A stretch of DNA of 64,000 nucleotides from Dryomyza anilis (GCA_951804985.1 OX638134.1:8205017-8269016), one strand, 5' to 3'. Numbered from the stretch's first letter, positions 36,591 through 46,909 are shown. Notes: a model not told the origin generated them from the letters alone. Translations and numbers: made by a program.

Positions 36591-36872
36591 TTTGTGTTTT
36601 TTGATTTTTTTTTTTTTTTTTTTTTTTACTTTTGGTTTTCTATTTTCGTTTTGATTTTGTTTTAAAATTTTCGTGTTTTTGAATTTTGTGATTTTTGTTT
36701 TGTTGGTTTTATTTTGTGTTTTTTATGTTGTGTTTTCAATTTTATTTTTGTGTATTTTCTTTTGTTTTTGTGATTTTGCTTTTGTATTTACGTTTTTTTT
36801 TGTGTTTTTGCTTTTGCTGTTGTTTATGTTTTTTCTTTTGTTTTTATATATGGCGTGTTTGTGTTTTATTAT
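36591..36872 (+). repeat. T/G-rich low-complexity repeat, left part (split by copia)
   Basis: TTTTGTGTTTTTG-type degenerate repeat preceded by a run of about 24 T. The last stretch, TATATGGCGTGTTTGTGTTTTATT, matches units at about 41307 and 41470 on the far side of the copia element. The two parts were therefore one array before insertion. Confidence 0.85.
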
Positions 36873-37054
36873 TGTATATATTGCACACGCGTGGACAAAA
36901 CTAATAGTCGTATCGAAAGTTTGAACAATGTGAATAGAAGTTTTATTGAAAGTGAACAATTTATAAATCAAATTTTTCACATGAAATATTAAAATATCAA
37001 AGGTTACTTAAAATAAATAAATTGGAGTGTTTTAATTGACAGTGAATGTTAACA
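36873..37054 (-). repeat. 3' LTR of the copia element, 182 bp
   Basis: In element orientation it starts TGTTAACATTCAC and ends TATATACA, giving TG...CA termini. A TATAAA (plus 36960-36965) and an AATAAA (plus 36942-36947) lie close together, suggesting a compact promoter and polyadenylation region. It matches the 5' LTR base for base over 36882-37054. Confidence 0.93.
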
Positions 37055-37063
37055 CCCCCTCTC
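37055..37063 (-). promoter_or_regulatory. Polypurine tract (plus-strand primer site)
   Basis: In element orientation GAGAGGGGG lies directly before TGTTAACA of the 3' LTR. This is the expected position for priming plus-strand DNA synthesis. It overlaps the gag-pol stop codon TGA by two bases. Confidence 0.88.
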
Positions 37064-40000
37064 AATCTAATAATTTAAGTTCGCCTCGAAGTTGTTCAAA
37101 TCGAACAGTTCCAAGTGATTTGGTAAAAATGTCTGCAAGTTGATCTTCAGTGCTTATTGGCAATATTTTCAACAATCCTTTTTCTACATAATCCCTCAGA
37201 AAATGATGTTTCACGTCGATGTGTTTTGATCTTTTGCATTCTGTATTCTTGGACATAAAAATGCATCCATGGTTGTCTTCATATATAGGAACAGCATATT
37301 CTACTCCCAAGATCTTCATGTCTTCTAAAATACCTCTTAACCAAATTGCCTCGGATGCAGCAGCACTAAGTGCGATGTATTCTGCTTCGCTAGATGATGT
37401 TGCTACAGTCGCTTGCTTCTTGCTGGACCAAGATACACAGTTACCAAATACCTTAAACATGTATCCACTAATTGACTTTCTGTCAATAGAATCGGAAGCC
37501 CAGTCAGCGTCGGAGTATCCAATAAAAATTTCCTCATTTGTAGATCGCTTAAAATGCATTTTTAGTGTCTTCGTTCCTTTCAGGTATCTCAATATACGTT
37601 TTAAAGTTTTCCAGTGAATTTCAGATGGTTTCTGCTGAAACCGACCCATGTACCCAATATGATAACATATATCCGGTCGTACGCATAGCATTAGGTACAT
37701 GAGACTACCAAGCAATTCCCTATAAGGTTTAGTTGTTACACCTTCTTCATTGTTATCAATCTGCAATCCTTTCTCCATCGGTGTTCTCATTGAGTTACAA
37801 TTGACCATATCAAACTTGTTTATAATTTTGTCAATACTCGCTTCTTGAGATAAAAGCATGATACCACTTAGTTGATCGTATTCAATTTTAACGCCAAGAA
37901 AATGTTTTAATTCGCCGCAATCCGTCATCTCAAATTCTTCTGATAGGTTTTGTTTTATGTCAGCAATCGTTTTTAATGAATTACCAGCTATAAGTAAATC
38001 ATCGACATACAGCAGTATATAAATCGTATTGTCTTTTTTTGCATTGATGTATAAACAATAATCATGCATTGATCTCTTGAACCCAAGATTTATTAAAAAT
38101 TCATTAATTTTTGTATTCCAGCAACGAGGACTTTGCTTCAGGCTATATAATGATTTTCTTAATTTACAGACCATATCTCCTTCTGCCTCCAGTCCATCAG
38201 GAACAGCCATGTATATGTCTTCCTTCAGAAGTCCATGTAAAAATGCAGTTTTAACGTCCAAATGATGAAAAAATAGTTTCTGCTGCACTCCTACTGCCAA
38301 CAAAATTCGAATTGTTGTCAATTTTGCCACTGGCGCAAATGTTTCTTCATAATCGAGTCCATATTTTTGAAGAAACCCTTTGGCCACCAAACGTGCTTTG
38401 TATCTTACAGGTTTTCCATCTTCGTTTTCTTTAATGCGAAATACCCATTTTGATTTAAGCGGTTTTATGTTTTCTGGTCGCTTTATTAAACTCCAAACTT
38501 CATTCTTCTCCATGGATTGTAGTTCTTCGTTAACAGCCTTGAGCCACTGCTCACTATCAGAACAGTTTTGTAAATCGCTGAACGCTTCTGGAACACAATC
38601 CTTAATCGCCGAACCAACATTTACATTGTAACTTGTAAAGTAGTCCAAAAATTTGCGTGGGACTCGACCTCGTTCGCTACGCCTTAATGGAAGATCTTGT
38701 TCAATTTCCTCCACTTGTTCCACTTCATCGAATTCTAGATATTCATCTCCAGATTGTTCTCGTTCAGTGCCGCTTTCAATGTTTGCAGGAATGGCATCCA
38801 CATCGTTCTCCCCCTCTTGATCATTACTGCATACTGCAATGACTTCAGGTTCTTCACAATGTTCGACGACATCATTATACACATAACTCAATTCGTTGAA
38901 TTTCACGTCTCGCGCAATGATCACCTTTTTATTCTTGACATCCCACAGACGGTATCCACTAGGAGCATACCCAATCATAACGCATTCCATGCTCTTTTCG
39001 TCAAGTTTATGTCTTTTTTGAGCTGGTATCCAGGCATACGCCTTGCACCCGAACAATCGAATTTTGTCTAAATTCGGTTTGCTGCCATACCAGAGTTCCG
39101 CTGGGGTTTTGATTCCTTCCACTGCCTTCGTTGGACAACGATTTATTAAGTAAACAGCAGTATATGCAGCTTCTCCCCACATCGTTTTCGGTACATTTGA
39201 CTCGATAATTAATGTGCGTATCTTTTCCAATAGACTTCTGTTAAACCTTTCCGCCACACCGTTTTGTTGCGGTGAATATGCCACTGTATTTTCGATTTGA
39301 ATACCTTTTTCTTTGTAGAACTGCAGTTGATCAGCCGAAAGGTATTCCCGTCCTTGGTCACTTCTCAGCACCGATGTCTTAAAGTTGAACTTTGCCGTTA
39401 CGAGAGCTTCATACTCCTTAAATTTCTCAAAAACTTCCGATTTTCGTTTCATGAGATATATCATACTAAAGTGTGTATAATCGTCTATGAAGCTAACATA
39501 ATATCGGTATCCATCATATGTTGGTGGGGTAATGGGTCCACATACATCACTATGAATTCGCTCAAGTGGTCGCTTGCTCCGTTCACGCGTACCACTGAAT
39601 GGCTCCCGGCACTGCTTACCTTTAACGCATATTTCACAAAGGCCAAATGATTGTACATTTCCAATTCCATGCACCATCTTGCTGCGCACCATTTCTTGAA
39701 GTGAATGTTGACTTAAATGACCGAGTCGTCTGTGCCATAACTTGCTTTCATCTTTAATGCATATATTTGCACTTGCGTGTTCCTTCTGCAAACTGACTTC
39801 ATAAAGGTTGCCTTTTCGTTGTGCTACAGCAATATTTACGTCCTTGTTGATAATTACAGCTGTTCTACCTTTGAAGTTCACCTCTAGACCAGCATTGGTT
39901 AAACGACGAACCGAAATTAAATTATCGCGCAGATCCGGAACATACAGCACATCTTTTAAATTAACCAATGTGCCTTTATTCGTGTATCCACGTATGTCTC

Positions 40001-40988
40001 CAGCTTCCATTGCGATCAGGGATTCTTCACTTTTCGCCACATTAATTGTAATAGGCTTCTTCAAACGTTGAATGTTGCTAAAAATATCCCTGTCGTTTGC
40101 TAGGTGATCACTTGATCCTGAATCTAGCATGAACGACATATTGTCTTCGCGAAACTTGATGTTATACTTCCGATGCTTGCTTTCATTATTAAGCATGAAG
40201 CATGTTGCGTTCTGCGTCGCGTTGCATATAAAGCTTACTGCGTTTTTGGTTTCAGCCGATCCAGATGCCAAGTTTGCTTCTCTTTTGAGTGGCAGTCTGC
40301 AATTTGCTTTAAGGTGACCACGTCTGCCGCAGTTATGACACTTCCCATTGAACTTAAAATATTTTTCCTTCTTCATAACAAACGCAGATGGTGACTTCAC
40401 GTCATCACATCTATCACGATCGGTCCTTTTTCTCTCTTCAGCCAGCAGCCGTTGCTTCACCAATTGAATGGTCAGCTCTTCCTTCTTCATATTCTCGAGA
40501 GCTGGATCAAAGCTCTCTGGAAGCGTTATGAAGAGCTGTGACACCAGATCGCTTTCAGCCAACGTAGCTCCAGCGGATTTCAGCTGCCTGACCAGGCCAT
40601 CAAATTCAAGAAAATGATCCTTCATCATCACGCCTTCTGCTAGTTTCAATCGCGCCAACTGCTTCCTTATGATCGTCTGACTTGAAGCTGATTTGACTGC
40701 AAACACATCTTCCAGCGCTTTCCACATATCTCGAGCCGTACTTTTATCCTTAACGTAGTCCAAATAATCGTCCGATATACAGCTTACTATTATGGATTTA
40801 GCTCGCTTGTTCTTTTCGTTGTATTTGGAAACAGACGCCGCGTCATTAGCAATTGGAGCTGAACATGTCACAGCTTCCAGAACGTCCACCGAATCCAAGT
40901 ACATTTTTACACGAAAACTCCAGTTTTCGTACGACTTTCCTTTAAACTGCGCAATGCCATGAGGCACTTCTTTGCGTTGGTCGCCCAT
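37062..40988 (-). CDS. copia-type gag-pol polyprotein, intact
   Basis: A single 1308-residue frame encoding the structural and replication proteins of a copia-superfamily retrotransposon. Order: a gag region (about 1-200) that should form the particle; a CX2CX4HX4C zinc knuckle at Cys217, Cys220, His225, Cys230; an aspartic protease with DSG at 289-291; an integrase zinc site (His419, His424, Cys451, Cys454) and a DD35E core (Asp481, Asp544, Glu580); a reverse transcriptase with LDVKTAF (Asp911) and YVDD at 994-997; and RNase H with Asp1160, Glu1201 and Asp1238 as candidate acidic residues. Length is close to that of Drosophila copia (about 1400). The Met at 1 is preferred because it sits about 11 residues before the conserved IAQFKGKSYENW-like gag start and the next Met is at 29. 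There is no gag-pol frameshift; gag excess would need splicing or proteolysis. All catalytic signatures are intact, so the copy is plausibly competent. Confidence 0.97.
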   Translation of the reverse strand: MGDQRKEVPHGIAQFKGKSYENWSFRVKMYLDSVDVLEAVTCSAPIANDAASVSKYNEKNKRAKSIIVSCISDDYLDYVKDKSTARDMWKALEDVFAVKSASSQTIIRKQLARLKLAEGVMMKDHFLEFDGLVRQLKSAGATLAESDLVSQLFITLPESFDPALENMKKEELTIQLVKQRLLAEERKRTDRDRCDDVKSPSAFVMKKEKYFKFNGKCHNCGRRGHLKANCRLPLKREANLASGSAETKNAVSFICNATQNATCFMLNNESKHRKYNIKFREDNMSFMLDSGSSDHLANDRDIFSNIQRLKKPITINVAKSEESLIAMEAGDIRGYTNKGTLVNLKDVLYVPDLRDNLISVRRLTNAGLEVNFKGRTAVIINKDVNIAVAQRKGNLYEVSLQKEHASANICIKDESKLWHRRLGHLSQHSLQEMVRSKMVHGIGNVQSFGLCEICVKGKQCREPFSGTRERSKRPLERIHSDVCGPITPPTYDGYRYYVSFIDDYTHFSMIYLMKRKSEVFEKFKEYEALVTAKFNFKTSVLRSDQGREYLSADQLQFYKEKGIQIENTVAYSPQQNGVAERFNRSLLEKIRTLIIESNVPKTMWGEAAYTAVYLINRCPTKAVEGIKTPAELWYGSKPNLDKIRLFGCKAYAWIPAQKRHKLDEKSMECVMIGYAPSGYRLWDVKNKKVIIARDVKFNELSYVYNDVVEHCEEPEVIAVCSNDQEGENDVDAIPANIESGTEREQSGDEYLEFDEVEQVEEIEQDLPLRRSERGRVPRKFLDYFTSYNVNVGSAIKDCVPEAFSDLQNCSDSEQWLKAVNEELQSMEKNEVWSLIKRPENIKPLKSKWVFRIKENEDGKPVRYKARLVAKGFLQKYGLDYEETFAPVAKLTTIRILLAVGVQQKLFFHHLDVKTAFLHGLLKEDIYMAVPDGLEAEGDMVCKLRKSLYSLKQSPRCWNTKINEFLINLGFKRSMHDYCLYINAKKDNTIYILLYVDDLLIAGNSLKTIADIKQNLSEEFEMTDCGELKHFLGVKIEYDQLSGIMLLSQEASIDKIINKFDMVNCNSMRTPMEKGLQIDNNEEGVTTKPYRELLGSLMYLMLCVRPDICYHIGYMGRFQQKPSEIHWKTLKRILRYLKGTKTLKMHFKRSTNEEIFIGYSDADWASDSIDRKSISGYMFKVFGNCVSWSSKKQATVATSSSEAEYIALSAAASEAIWLRGILEDMKILGVEYAVPIYEDNHGCIFMSKNTECKRSKHIDVKHHFLRDYVEKGLLKILPISTEDQLADIFTKSLGTVRFEQLRGELKLLD

Positions 40989-40992
40989 AACC
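40983..40992 (-). promoter_or_regulatory. Primer-binding site for initiator tRNA-Met (anticodon half)
   Basis: In element orientation GGTTATGGGC is complementary to the anticodon stem-loop of eukaryotic initiator tRNA-Met (GCCCAUAACC). Drosophila copia is known to use this internal half-tRNA priming. The site begins 3 bases after the 5' LTR end as placed here. Its ATG, the complement of the CAU anticodon, is also the gag-pol start codon. Confidence 0.85.
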
Positions 40993-40995
40993 TAA

Positions 40996-41176
40996 TGTAT
41001 TATTGCACACGCGTGGACAAAACTAATAGTCGTATCGAAAGTTTGAACAATGTGAATAGAAGTTTTATTGAAAGTGAACAATTTATAAATCAAATTTTTC
41101 ACATGAAATATTAAAATATCAAAGGTTACTTAAAATAAATAAATTGGAGTGTTTTAATTGACAGTGAATGTTAACA
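40996..41176 (-). repeat. 5' LTR of the copia element, 181 bp
   Basis: Same as the 3' LTR except for a single base missing near the U5 end (TGTATTATTGC here against TGTATATATTGC on the left, plus-strand reading). The TATAAA and AATAAA equivalents lie at 41082-41087 and 41064-41069 (complement). It would drive transcription leftward across gag-pol. Confidence 0.93.
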
Positions 41177-41640
41177 TTTATTTTATTTTCTTTTTGTGTG
41201 TTTGGTTTTGTTCTTGTGTTTTGACTTTGTATTTATGTTTTCTTATTTGACTTTTTGCTTTTGTCTTTGTGTTTATGCTTAGTTTTCTTTTGCCTTTGGT
41301 TTTACATATGGCATTTTAGTGTTTTATTTGGTTTTTGTGAGTTTGCTTTTGTTCTTGTGTTTTGACTTTGTTTTTACATATGTTTTATTTTTTTATTTTG
41401 TGTTTGAATTTTTGTTTTTTTTTTTGTGTTTTTGCTTTAGTATTTTTTTGCCTTTGTTTTTTGTTTTATATATGGCGTTTTTGTGTTTTATTTTGTTTTT
41501 ATGTGTTTGCTTTTGTTCTTTTGTTTTGACATTATTTTTATGTTTTTACTTTGTTTTTGATTTTGTGTTTGAATTTTTGCTTTTGTCTTTTTGCTTTGTT
41601 TTTATTTTAGTATTTTTTTTTTATATTTGAGTAATTTGTT
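41177..41640 (+). repeat. T/G-rich low-complexity repeat, right part
   Basis: Continues the array interrupted at 36872. Units of roughly 160 bp share TATGGC(G/A)TTTT(A/T)GTGTTTTATTT and TTTGCTTTTGTTCTT(G/T)TGTTTTGAC. The 103-codon Phe-rich frame is a by-product of T-rich DNA. Confidence 0.85.
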
Positions 41641-42060
41641 TCATCTTCTTAGCTGGTGTAAGTGCGAGTTACGTCGTTTTGAAAGTTTAGGTTGTACTGG
41701 AAGTTTCACGTCTCTTTGTTAAATCGCCCACATATAGCCTAAATCACCCTTCGTACTCCATAGTATTCAGGTTCAACATTTCAGTCAAATCGATTTAGTG
41801 ATTTAGACGTGATGCTGGAACAAACAGACAGACCAAGAGTTTTATATATAAAGATTAGAACATACATGATTGGTCACAATTCACAATCTACCGATCAATC
41901 CCATTTTTAGTACCAGTCAGCGTACGTAAATAAATAATCTAATTTCAAAGTTTCATTGATCTAGCACTTTTAGTTTTTCTGTAATCATGATTTCCACAAC
42001 AGATACACAGGGCCATCGCTTAATCGATTCAGAAGGTAAATATTGTATTTGCAAGTTAGA
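41641..42060 (+). mobile_element. Unclassified transposon-tail-like relic
   Basis: Contains TTTCAGTCAAATCGATTTAGTGATTTAGACGTGATG then ACAAACAGACAGACC and an A-rich end near 41850. It is followed by a second similar string (TTTCATTGATCTAGCACTTTTAGTTTTTCTG near 41947). The combination of 'fits an Asn/Ser frame plus ACAGACAGACC' is familiar from 3' tails of insect interspersed elements. No coding domain or defined ends are visible, so the class is open. Confidence 0.4.
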
Positions 42061-42400
42061 GGACACCTAATACTATTAGGCACCAAGCCGTATTTTCGAT
42101 TTTTTATTCCCGAACAATTACCAACGTCATTTTCTTGCTATATCTTGGGTGTAATGCGTTAACTACCCCAGCATGTCTTTATAATATATGCCCTCAGGAC
42201 TATCATTGAGTAACCCTATCCTCTCTCTCTAACTTCACATGAAAACCATTTCGAGATTTCTCCCACCTAGCTCGATCATTTCTAAGATTGTACCATTTTT
42301 GTTCTATAGCCATTAATGGGTTAAATATCAATAAATCCTAAATTTCATATAATTATTACCCATTTTATAGTTTATATTTATTATTTTCAACACTATCAGT
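42061..42400. other. Intergenic spacer
   Basis: Mixed sequence with no gene, and no repeat that I can define. Confidence 0.5.
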
Positions 42401-42945
42401 TTCTATTAATGATTTCCAATATCATTCAGTCTCTTTCAATCTTTTTCAATTACCTTCAATCACTTACAAAGATTTTCAAACTTTTTATAACTTTTTATAA
42501 CTTGAATTTCAAAAATATTTCTATTATTTTTTACATGTTCCAATGCCTTTTTTAATCACTTTTAATTTATCTCCATAAATTTCATTCACTTTCAATAATA
42601 CTGATTGAAAGCCGTTTTAATTATTATCGTTCAATAAATTCCATATATCGTTTAGTTAATTTTTAATTTAATTTTTAATCTATTTTCATCATTTTTGGTC
42701 TCTTGTAATGAATTTCAATATTGGTTCAATCTCTTCTAATTAGCTTTATACCTTTCCTTCTCTTCAAAATATCTTATATCTAATTTTATTAAAATTATCT
42801 TTTACTATCTAAATTTATTTATTTCCATACTTATATCACAATCACTTTCAATCACTTCCAATCACTTTCTATCACTTTCAATCACTATCGATCACTTTCA
42901 ATCACTTTCAACCACTTTCAATGACTTTCAATTTTCTTCAAAATT
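42401..42945 (+). repeat. 10-bp minisatellite AATCACTTTC, degenerate to the left
   Basis: At about 42837-42935 ten or so units of AATCACTTTC follow in register (with ATCACTTTCT, AACCACTTTC variants). From 42401 leftover TTTCAATC(A/T)(C/T)TT motifs show an older, decayed extension of the same array. Confidence 0.85.
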
Positions 42946-44109
42946 AACATTTAAAGTGATTTCAAAGTAAGTTTTGCATTATTCAAATTAATTATAACGC
43001 ACAAACAACTTCAGTGATATTTGTGGTTGAATGAAGTAATATTTATTAAAACTATTCGAATCTCCCTGTCCGAAACTATGTAATATTTCATACTCAATCG
43101 CGCGCGCAGTATACAAAATTTTTATAAATTTGAAGTTAATCAAGTAAAACAGTGATTGAAAAACGGCACACTTGCTGAGCTTTCAATTTTGTGTGCCGTT
43201 GTTCAATGTGGAAAAATACGTTTTTGATTTTATGCACGTCGTCGACTTCATCGTCGTCGTCGTGGTCGTGAGCACCGAATACATAGGGAACACCAATGCA
43301 AAAGATACCGCAGTTTACTTGGTATGCGGCGCACGCAGTGTTGCAGTCAATCTTGACAAAGTGTTAGTGTCTTGTGTGTGTGTGGGGGGGGGGGATGCGA
43401 TGGGTGTCTGTCTTCGGTTGGTATTTGTGTCTTTAGTCGTTTTCAATTTCCGCCCTAGCAGATGATATGCAATTGCAAGCTGCTACTACTGCTGCTGCTG
43501 CAGCATCAAATATCATTTTCTTTGCTGGCAACGGAAGCTGGCAACAACAGCAACACTAAAACGAAGAGATCCTTGCAAAGGACTCTGGCGCACTTTAGTT
43601 TCTTTGTTGCTGCGTTGTGACTCGTTGCAAATGCAGCATATGGCGTTGGATAAAGTACAAAATTAGGTTATGCGTGTGGAGCTTTCAATTATTGTAATCA
43701 ATGCGTTTCGATAGCAGTTTATATAAAAAAAAATAAATTGGAAAAAAATTTAATTTACTTTTTTTTAATAAAAAAATAAACATTGAAAAATAAAACAAAA
43801 ATGTAAAAAAAAAAACAAATATTAAAAAAAATAAAAGCAACTTTCATTAAAAAAAAACAGACACACTCACATAATGGCTTTTAGCCATTTTAAACTTTTT
43901 TTTTGCATGCTGCATCCTTCCTGCTGTGCTTTTTACATATTATGCGCGCCCACTGGCACTTTTAACGATTTTATTTTAATGCTATTACTGACAGTTTTTT
44001 CGTTGACTTTATTTTAAAAATAGCAACAAAATTCTGTACAACTAAAAAATGTCCTTGTTAACGCCTGAAGTGCAGCAGTTGCTGTCACAGAGAATGAGGA
44101 GGTAGTGAT
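42946..44109. other. Intergenic; GC-richer island about 43080-43680
   Basis: Includes CGCGCGC at about 43100, a (GTC)n run near 43233-43265 and a ten-G run near 43385. A 97-codon frame (43172-43465) crosses both simple repeats and has no domain. The island may be regulatory. A-rich DNA follows to 43860. Confidence 0.45.
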
Positions 44110-44560
44110 TTTTTATTTTTGTTACTATTTATATGTTTTGTAGTTTTTATATTTTTTTATATTTTATTTTATATGATATATTTTTATTTTATATGATATA
44201 TTTTTATTTTATATGATATATTTTTATTTTTTTTGTTATATTTTTTTTTTATTTTTTTTTTTATATTTTATTTTTATTTTTTTTTATATTTTATTTTTAT
44301 TTTTATTTTATTTTTATTTTATTTTTATTTTATATGATATATTTTTATTTTATATGATTTATTTTTATATCAAATATACATTTAATATTTTTTTTTTAAT
44401 TTTTTTTTTTTTTTTTCATTTTTTATAATTTTTGTGTTTTTCAATATATTTCGTATAATTTTATTTTTTTTATTTTGTATTTTTATATTTCGTTATATTT
44501 TTGCATTCTTTATTTGATATTTTTGCAATTAAAAGTTTTTATATCACAAAAAAAAAAATA
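44110..44560 (+). repeat. T-rich repeat with a 20-bp unit ATATGATATATTTTTATTTT
   Basis: The 20-bp unit starts at 44171, 44191 and 44211 in exact register and again near 44332. Between and after lie TTTTATTTTTATTT runs. The Phe/Tyr/Ile frame at 44213-44428 is a repeat artefact. Confidence 0.85.
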
Positions 44561-44785
44561 AAATTTTAAAATTGCCAACTTTTTCAATGGTTGAACTGCG
44601 TTCTAGTCGGTTGAATGAGTTTCATTCATTTGCATACAGCAGTTACATAAAACTTTTAAGAATTTTTTTATGTAGTTTTGATCGTTAATTTAGACTATAT
44701 TCTATAAAACCATACATTTTTTTTGTGTATCATTAGCTCCGAAATGCAAAAAATATAAAAAAAAATAGATATATGGTCTAAAATT
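44561..44785. other. AT-rich spacer
   Basis: No gene or repeat recognised. Confidence 0.5.
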
Positions 44786-45290
44786 AGCTTAAAAAGTGCA
44801 AAGTTTGACCCCTCTACGACGGTTCGTTTAGATTTTACAGCCATTTGAAGTTAAAGATGTGATATCTCGACTCCAACTAAGTCGATCCCTATGATTTTTA
44901 TTCCGAATAATCAGATTTAATAAGGGATAAAAAGTGCCAAGTTTGACCCCTGTACGATGCTCTGTTGAGCCATTTGAAATTAAAGATGTGATACCAAATT
45001 TTCAGATCCAAATAATCAGATCTAATATGGGATAAAAAGTACGAACTTTGATCCATTTAAGACGCTTCGTTTAGATTCAACAGCCATTTTAAGTTATGAT
45101 AAAAAGTGAAAAGTTTGACCGCTCTACGACGGGCCGTTTAGATTCTACAGCCACTTGAAATTAAAGATGTGACATCTCGACTCCTACTAAGTCGATCACT
45201 ATGTTTTTTATGTGAAAAGTTTGACCCCTCTACGACACTCCGTTTAGATTCTTCAGCCATTTGAAATTAGAGATGAGATATAATTGAGAT
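44786..45290 (+). repeat. Irregular tandem repeat with AAGTTTGACCCCTCTACGAC core, five units
   Basis: Core copies start at about 44801, 44939, 45044, 45111 and 45217. Between them, TTTAGATT(C/T)(T/A)ACAGCCA and TTAAAGATGTGA(T/C)ATC, CTAAGTCGATC and AATCAGAT(T/C)TAATA(A/T)GGGATAAAAAG recur in order. Unit lengths of 138, 105, 67 and 106 bp show internal deletions. Confidence 0.88.
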
Positions 45291-45367
45291 ATAATGAGCC
45301 AATAATTCCCCGCCATAACCACTTTTCTATCAGAATTCTATAAAGTTTCCCGTGAAATTCTTCCCCG

Positions 45368-45590
45368 TAGTGTGGTGAGTTTAGTGTGGTGAGTTTAGTG
45401 TGGTGAGTTTAGTGTGGTGAGTTTAGTGTGGTGAGTTTAGTGTGGTGAATTTAGTGTGGTGAGTTTAGTGTGGTGAGTTTAGTATGGTGAGTTTAGTGTG
45501 GTGAGTTTAGTGTGGTGAATTTCAGTGTGGTGAATTTCAGTGTGGTGAATTTCAGTGTGGTGAATTTCGGTGTGGTGAGTTTAAAGTATT
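45368..45590 (+). repeat. 14-bp minisatellite GTGTGGTGAGTTTA, locus 2
   Basis: About 11 exact or nearly exact 14-bp units, then GTGTGGTGAATTTCA 15-bp units to 45590. Same family and strand as the array at 30.0 kb. Confidence 0.94.
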
Positions 45591-46905
45591 AGATGTGGAA
45601 AATTATCAAATACAAAAAAACAAAATTTAAAATACCATTTCATGTCATCTACATTCCACTATTGACAAATTGATTGTGATTGAAAAGTGTCCCTTCGCAC
45701 TAAACATAAATTGAATCACGCACAAAATGGCTGTCATTGCTATGCGCTCAAAAGCTTTTATGTGAGTTAATAAATTCTTTGGGCTCCCATTAAAAAATTG
45801 CAACCGCACAATTTGCATTTGACATTTTGTGTTGCCGCTCCACCCAAACCTACCACAAAACCTAAAAACCGCACAATGAAATCAGCCATCTACAACACAG
45901 TCACAGACAGAAACACACATTGGTGAGGAGAGTAGAGAGACCCAAAAGGATTTAAGCAAAATAAAATTCAAACACATAGAGAGTTTGTAATTTCCGTAAC
46001 GCATTGAGGCAACCGCAAATGCGTAGCAATTTCAGAAATTTGTGCAGCTTTTATTTAACACACAGACGCCATGAACGGCCAGGCCCCAACCGTTTAGACA
46101 TGGAGCCTAAATACACAGTGAGACCCTAAACCCCACAGCACCACACCGCTCAATCAGTCAACCAATGTGTGTAGACTACGGTGTCTCACTTCGCACACAC
46201 GCAAACCCGACCGACCGAAACACTGATCGACCCAACGACCGAAATATTGTTGCCGAATTTTAGGCATTAATTTTTGTGTGTTTGCAATCGACAACGTAGC
46301 ATCAGTGTGTCGCTCTGAGACTCGACCCGCTGAGCAACAATTGTTGCTCTCCATATGGCAACCCTGCTGACCACAACTACGACCAATGTCAGCTGCTTTG
46401 CCTGCAGCCCCAAAAAAATAAAAACCATGTAATTCACAGACGACGCATCACACAACATTCCATCCCGCCTGCCAACAGCATTGTTTTTCGGTCAACATTT
46501 AATTTAAGCATAAAATTTGTTCTGAAAATTTCCATTTGTATTTGCATTTTAAACTGCTACACGCTACAACGTTTGTATTATGGACCAAATTTGCATTTGC
46601 AGCCTAAAAGCCTGCTGTGTATCGCATGCAATTCAAATTTGCATCGCAATAAGCCGAATTGATGCGCAGCAATTTGGCTTAGAGCTAAAGCTTGCTTCGG
46701 CCCGCAGCGTGGCCGGCAATTTATGGCCAACAAATGCGGAAGTAGTTGTTGATATTGGCATTGACGGAACTGTATTTTGAAATTTTTGTAATTAGAAAAT
46801 TTTGAATTTATAAAGCAAACTTTTTCTTAGAAAAAATTAAAAAAAATAATTACTATAAAAAAAAATAATATTTAAAGGAAAATTTAATTTAACAGATAAA
46901 TTATA
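45591..46905. other. Intergenic, mixed complexity
   Basis: Moderately GC-rich with many CACA/ACAC motifs (45830-46480). Short frames at 46154-46780 overlap on both strands and show no domain. It could hold regulatory or untranslated exonic sequence, but nothing decisive is visible. Confidence 0.45.
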
Positions 46906-46909
46906 TTTC

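Larger units (their letters stand above)
36873..41176 (-). mobile_element. Apparently complete copia-superfamily LTR retrotransposon
   Basis: About 4.3 kb on the minus strand: 5' LTR (40996-41176), primer-binding site (40983-40992), one gag-pol ORF (37062-40988), polypurine tract (37055-37063), 3' LTR (36873-37054). The order protease-integrase-reverse transcriptase-RNase H defines the Ty1/copia superfamily. The LTRs are identical over 173 bp and differ by one base indel near the U5 end, and the ORF has no stop, so the insertion is recent and possibly active. Flanks are ATTAT (left) and TTTAT (right), a 4/5 match to a 5-bp duplication. A perfect TTTAT pair exists if the LTR end is placed 3 bp further out, at 36870. 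Confidence 0.95.

Noticed and set aside
37219..40394. Plus-strand frames of 60-130 codons within the copia element
   Set aside because: Antisense shadows of the intact gag-pol frame.
36873..41176. Endogenous retrovirus with an envelope gene
   Set aside because: Integrase precedes reverse transcriptase and there is no third frame, which defines a copia-type retrotransposon without envelope.
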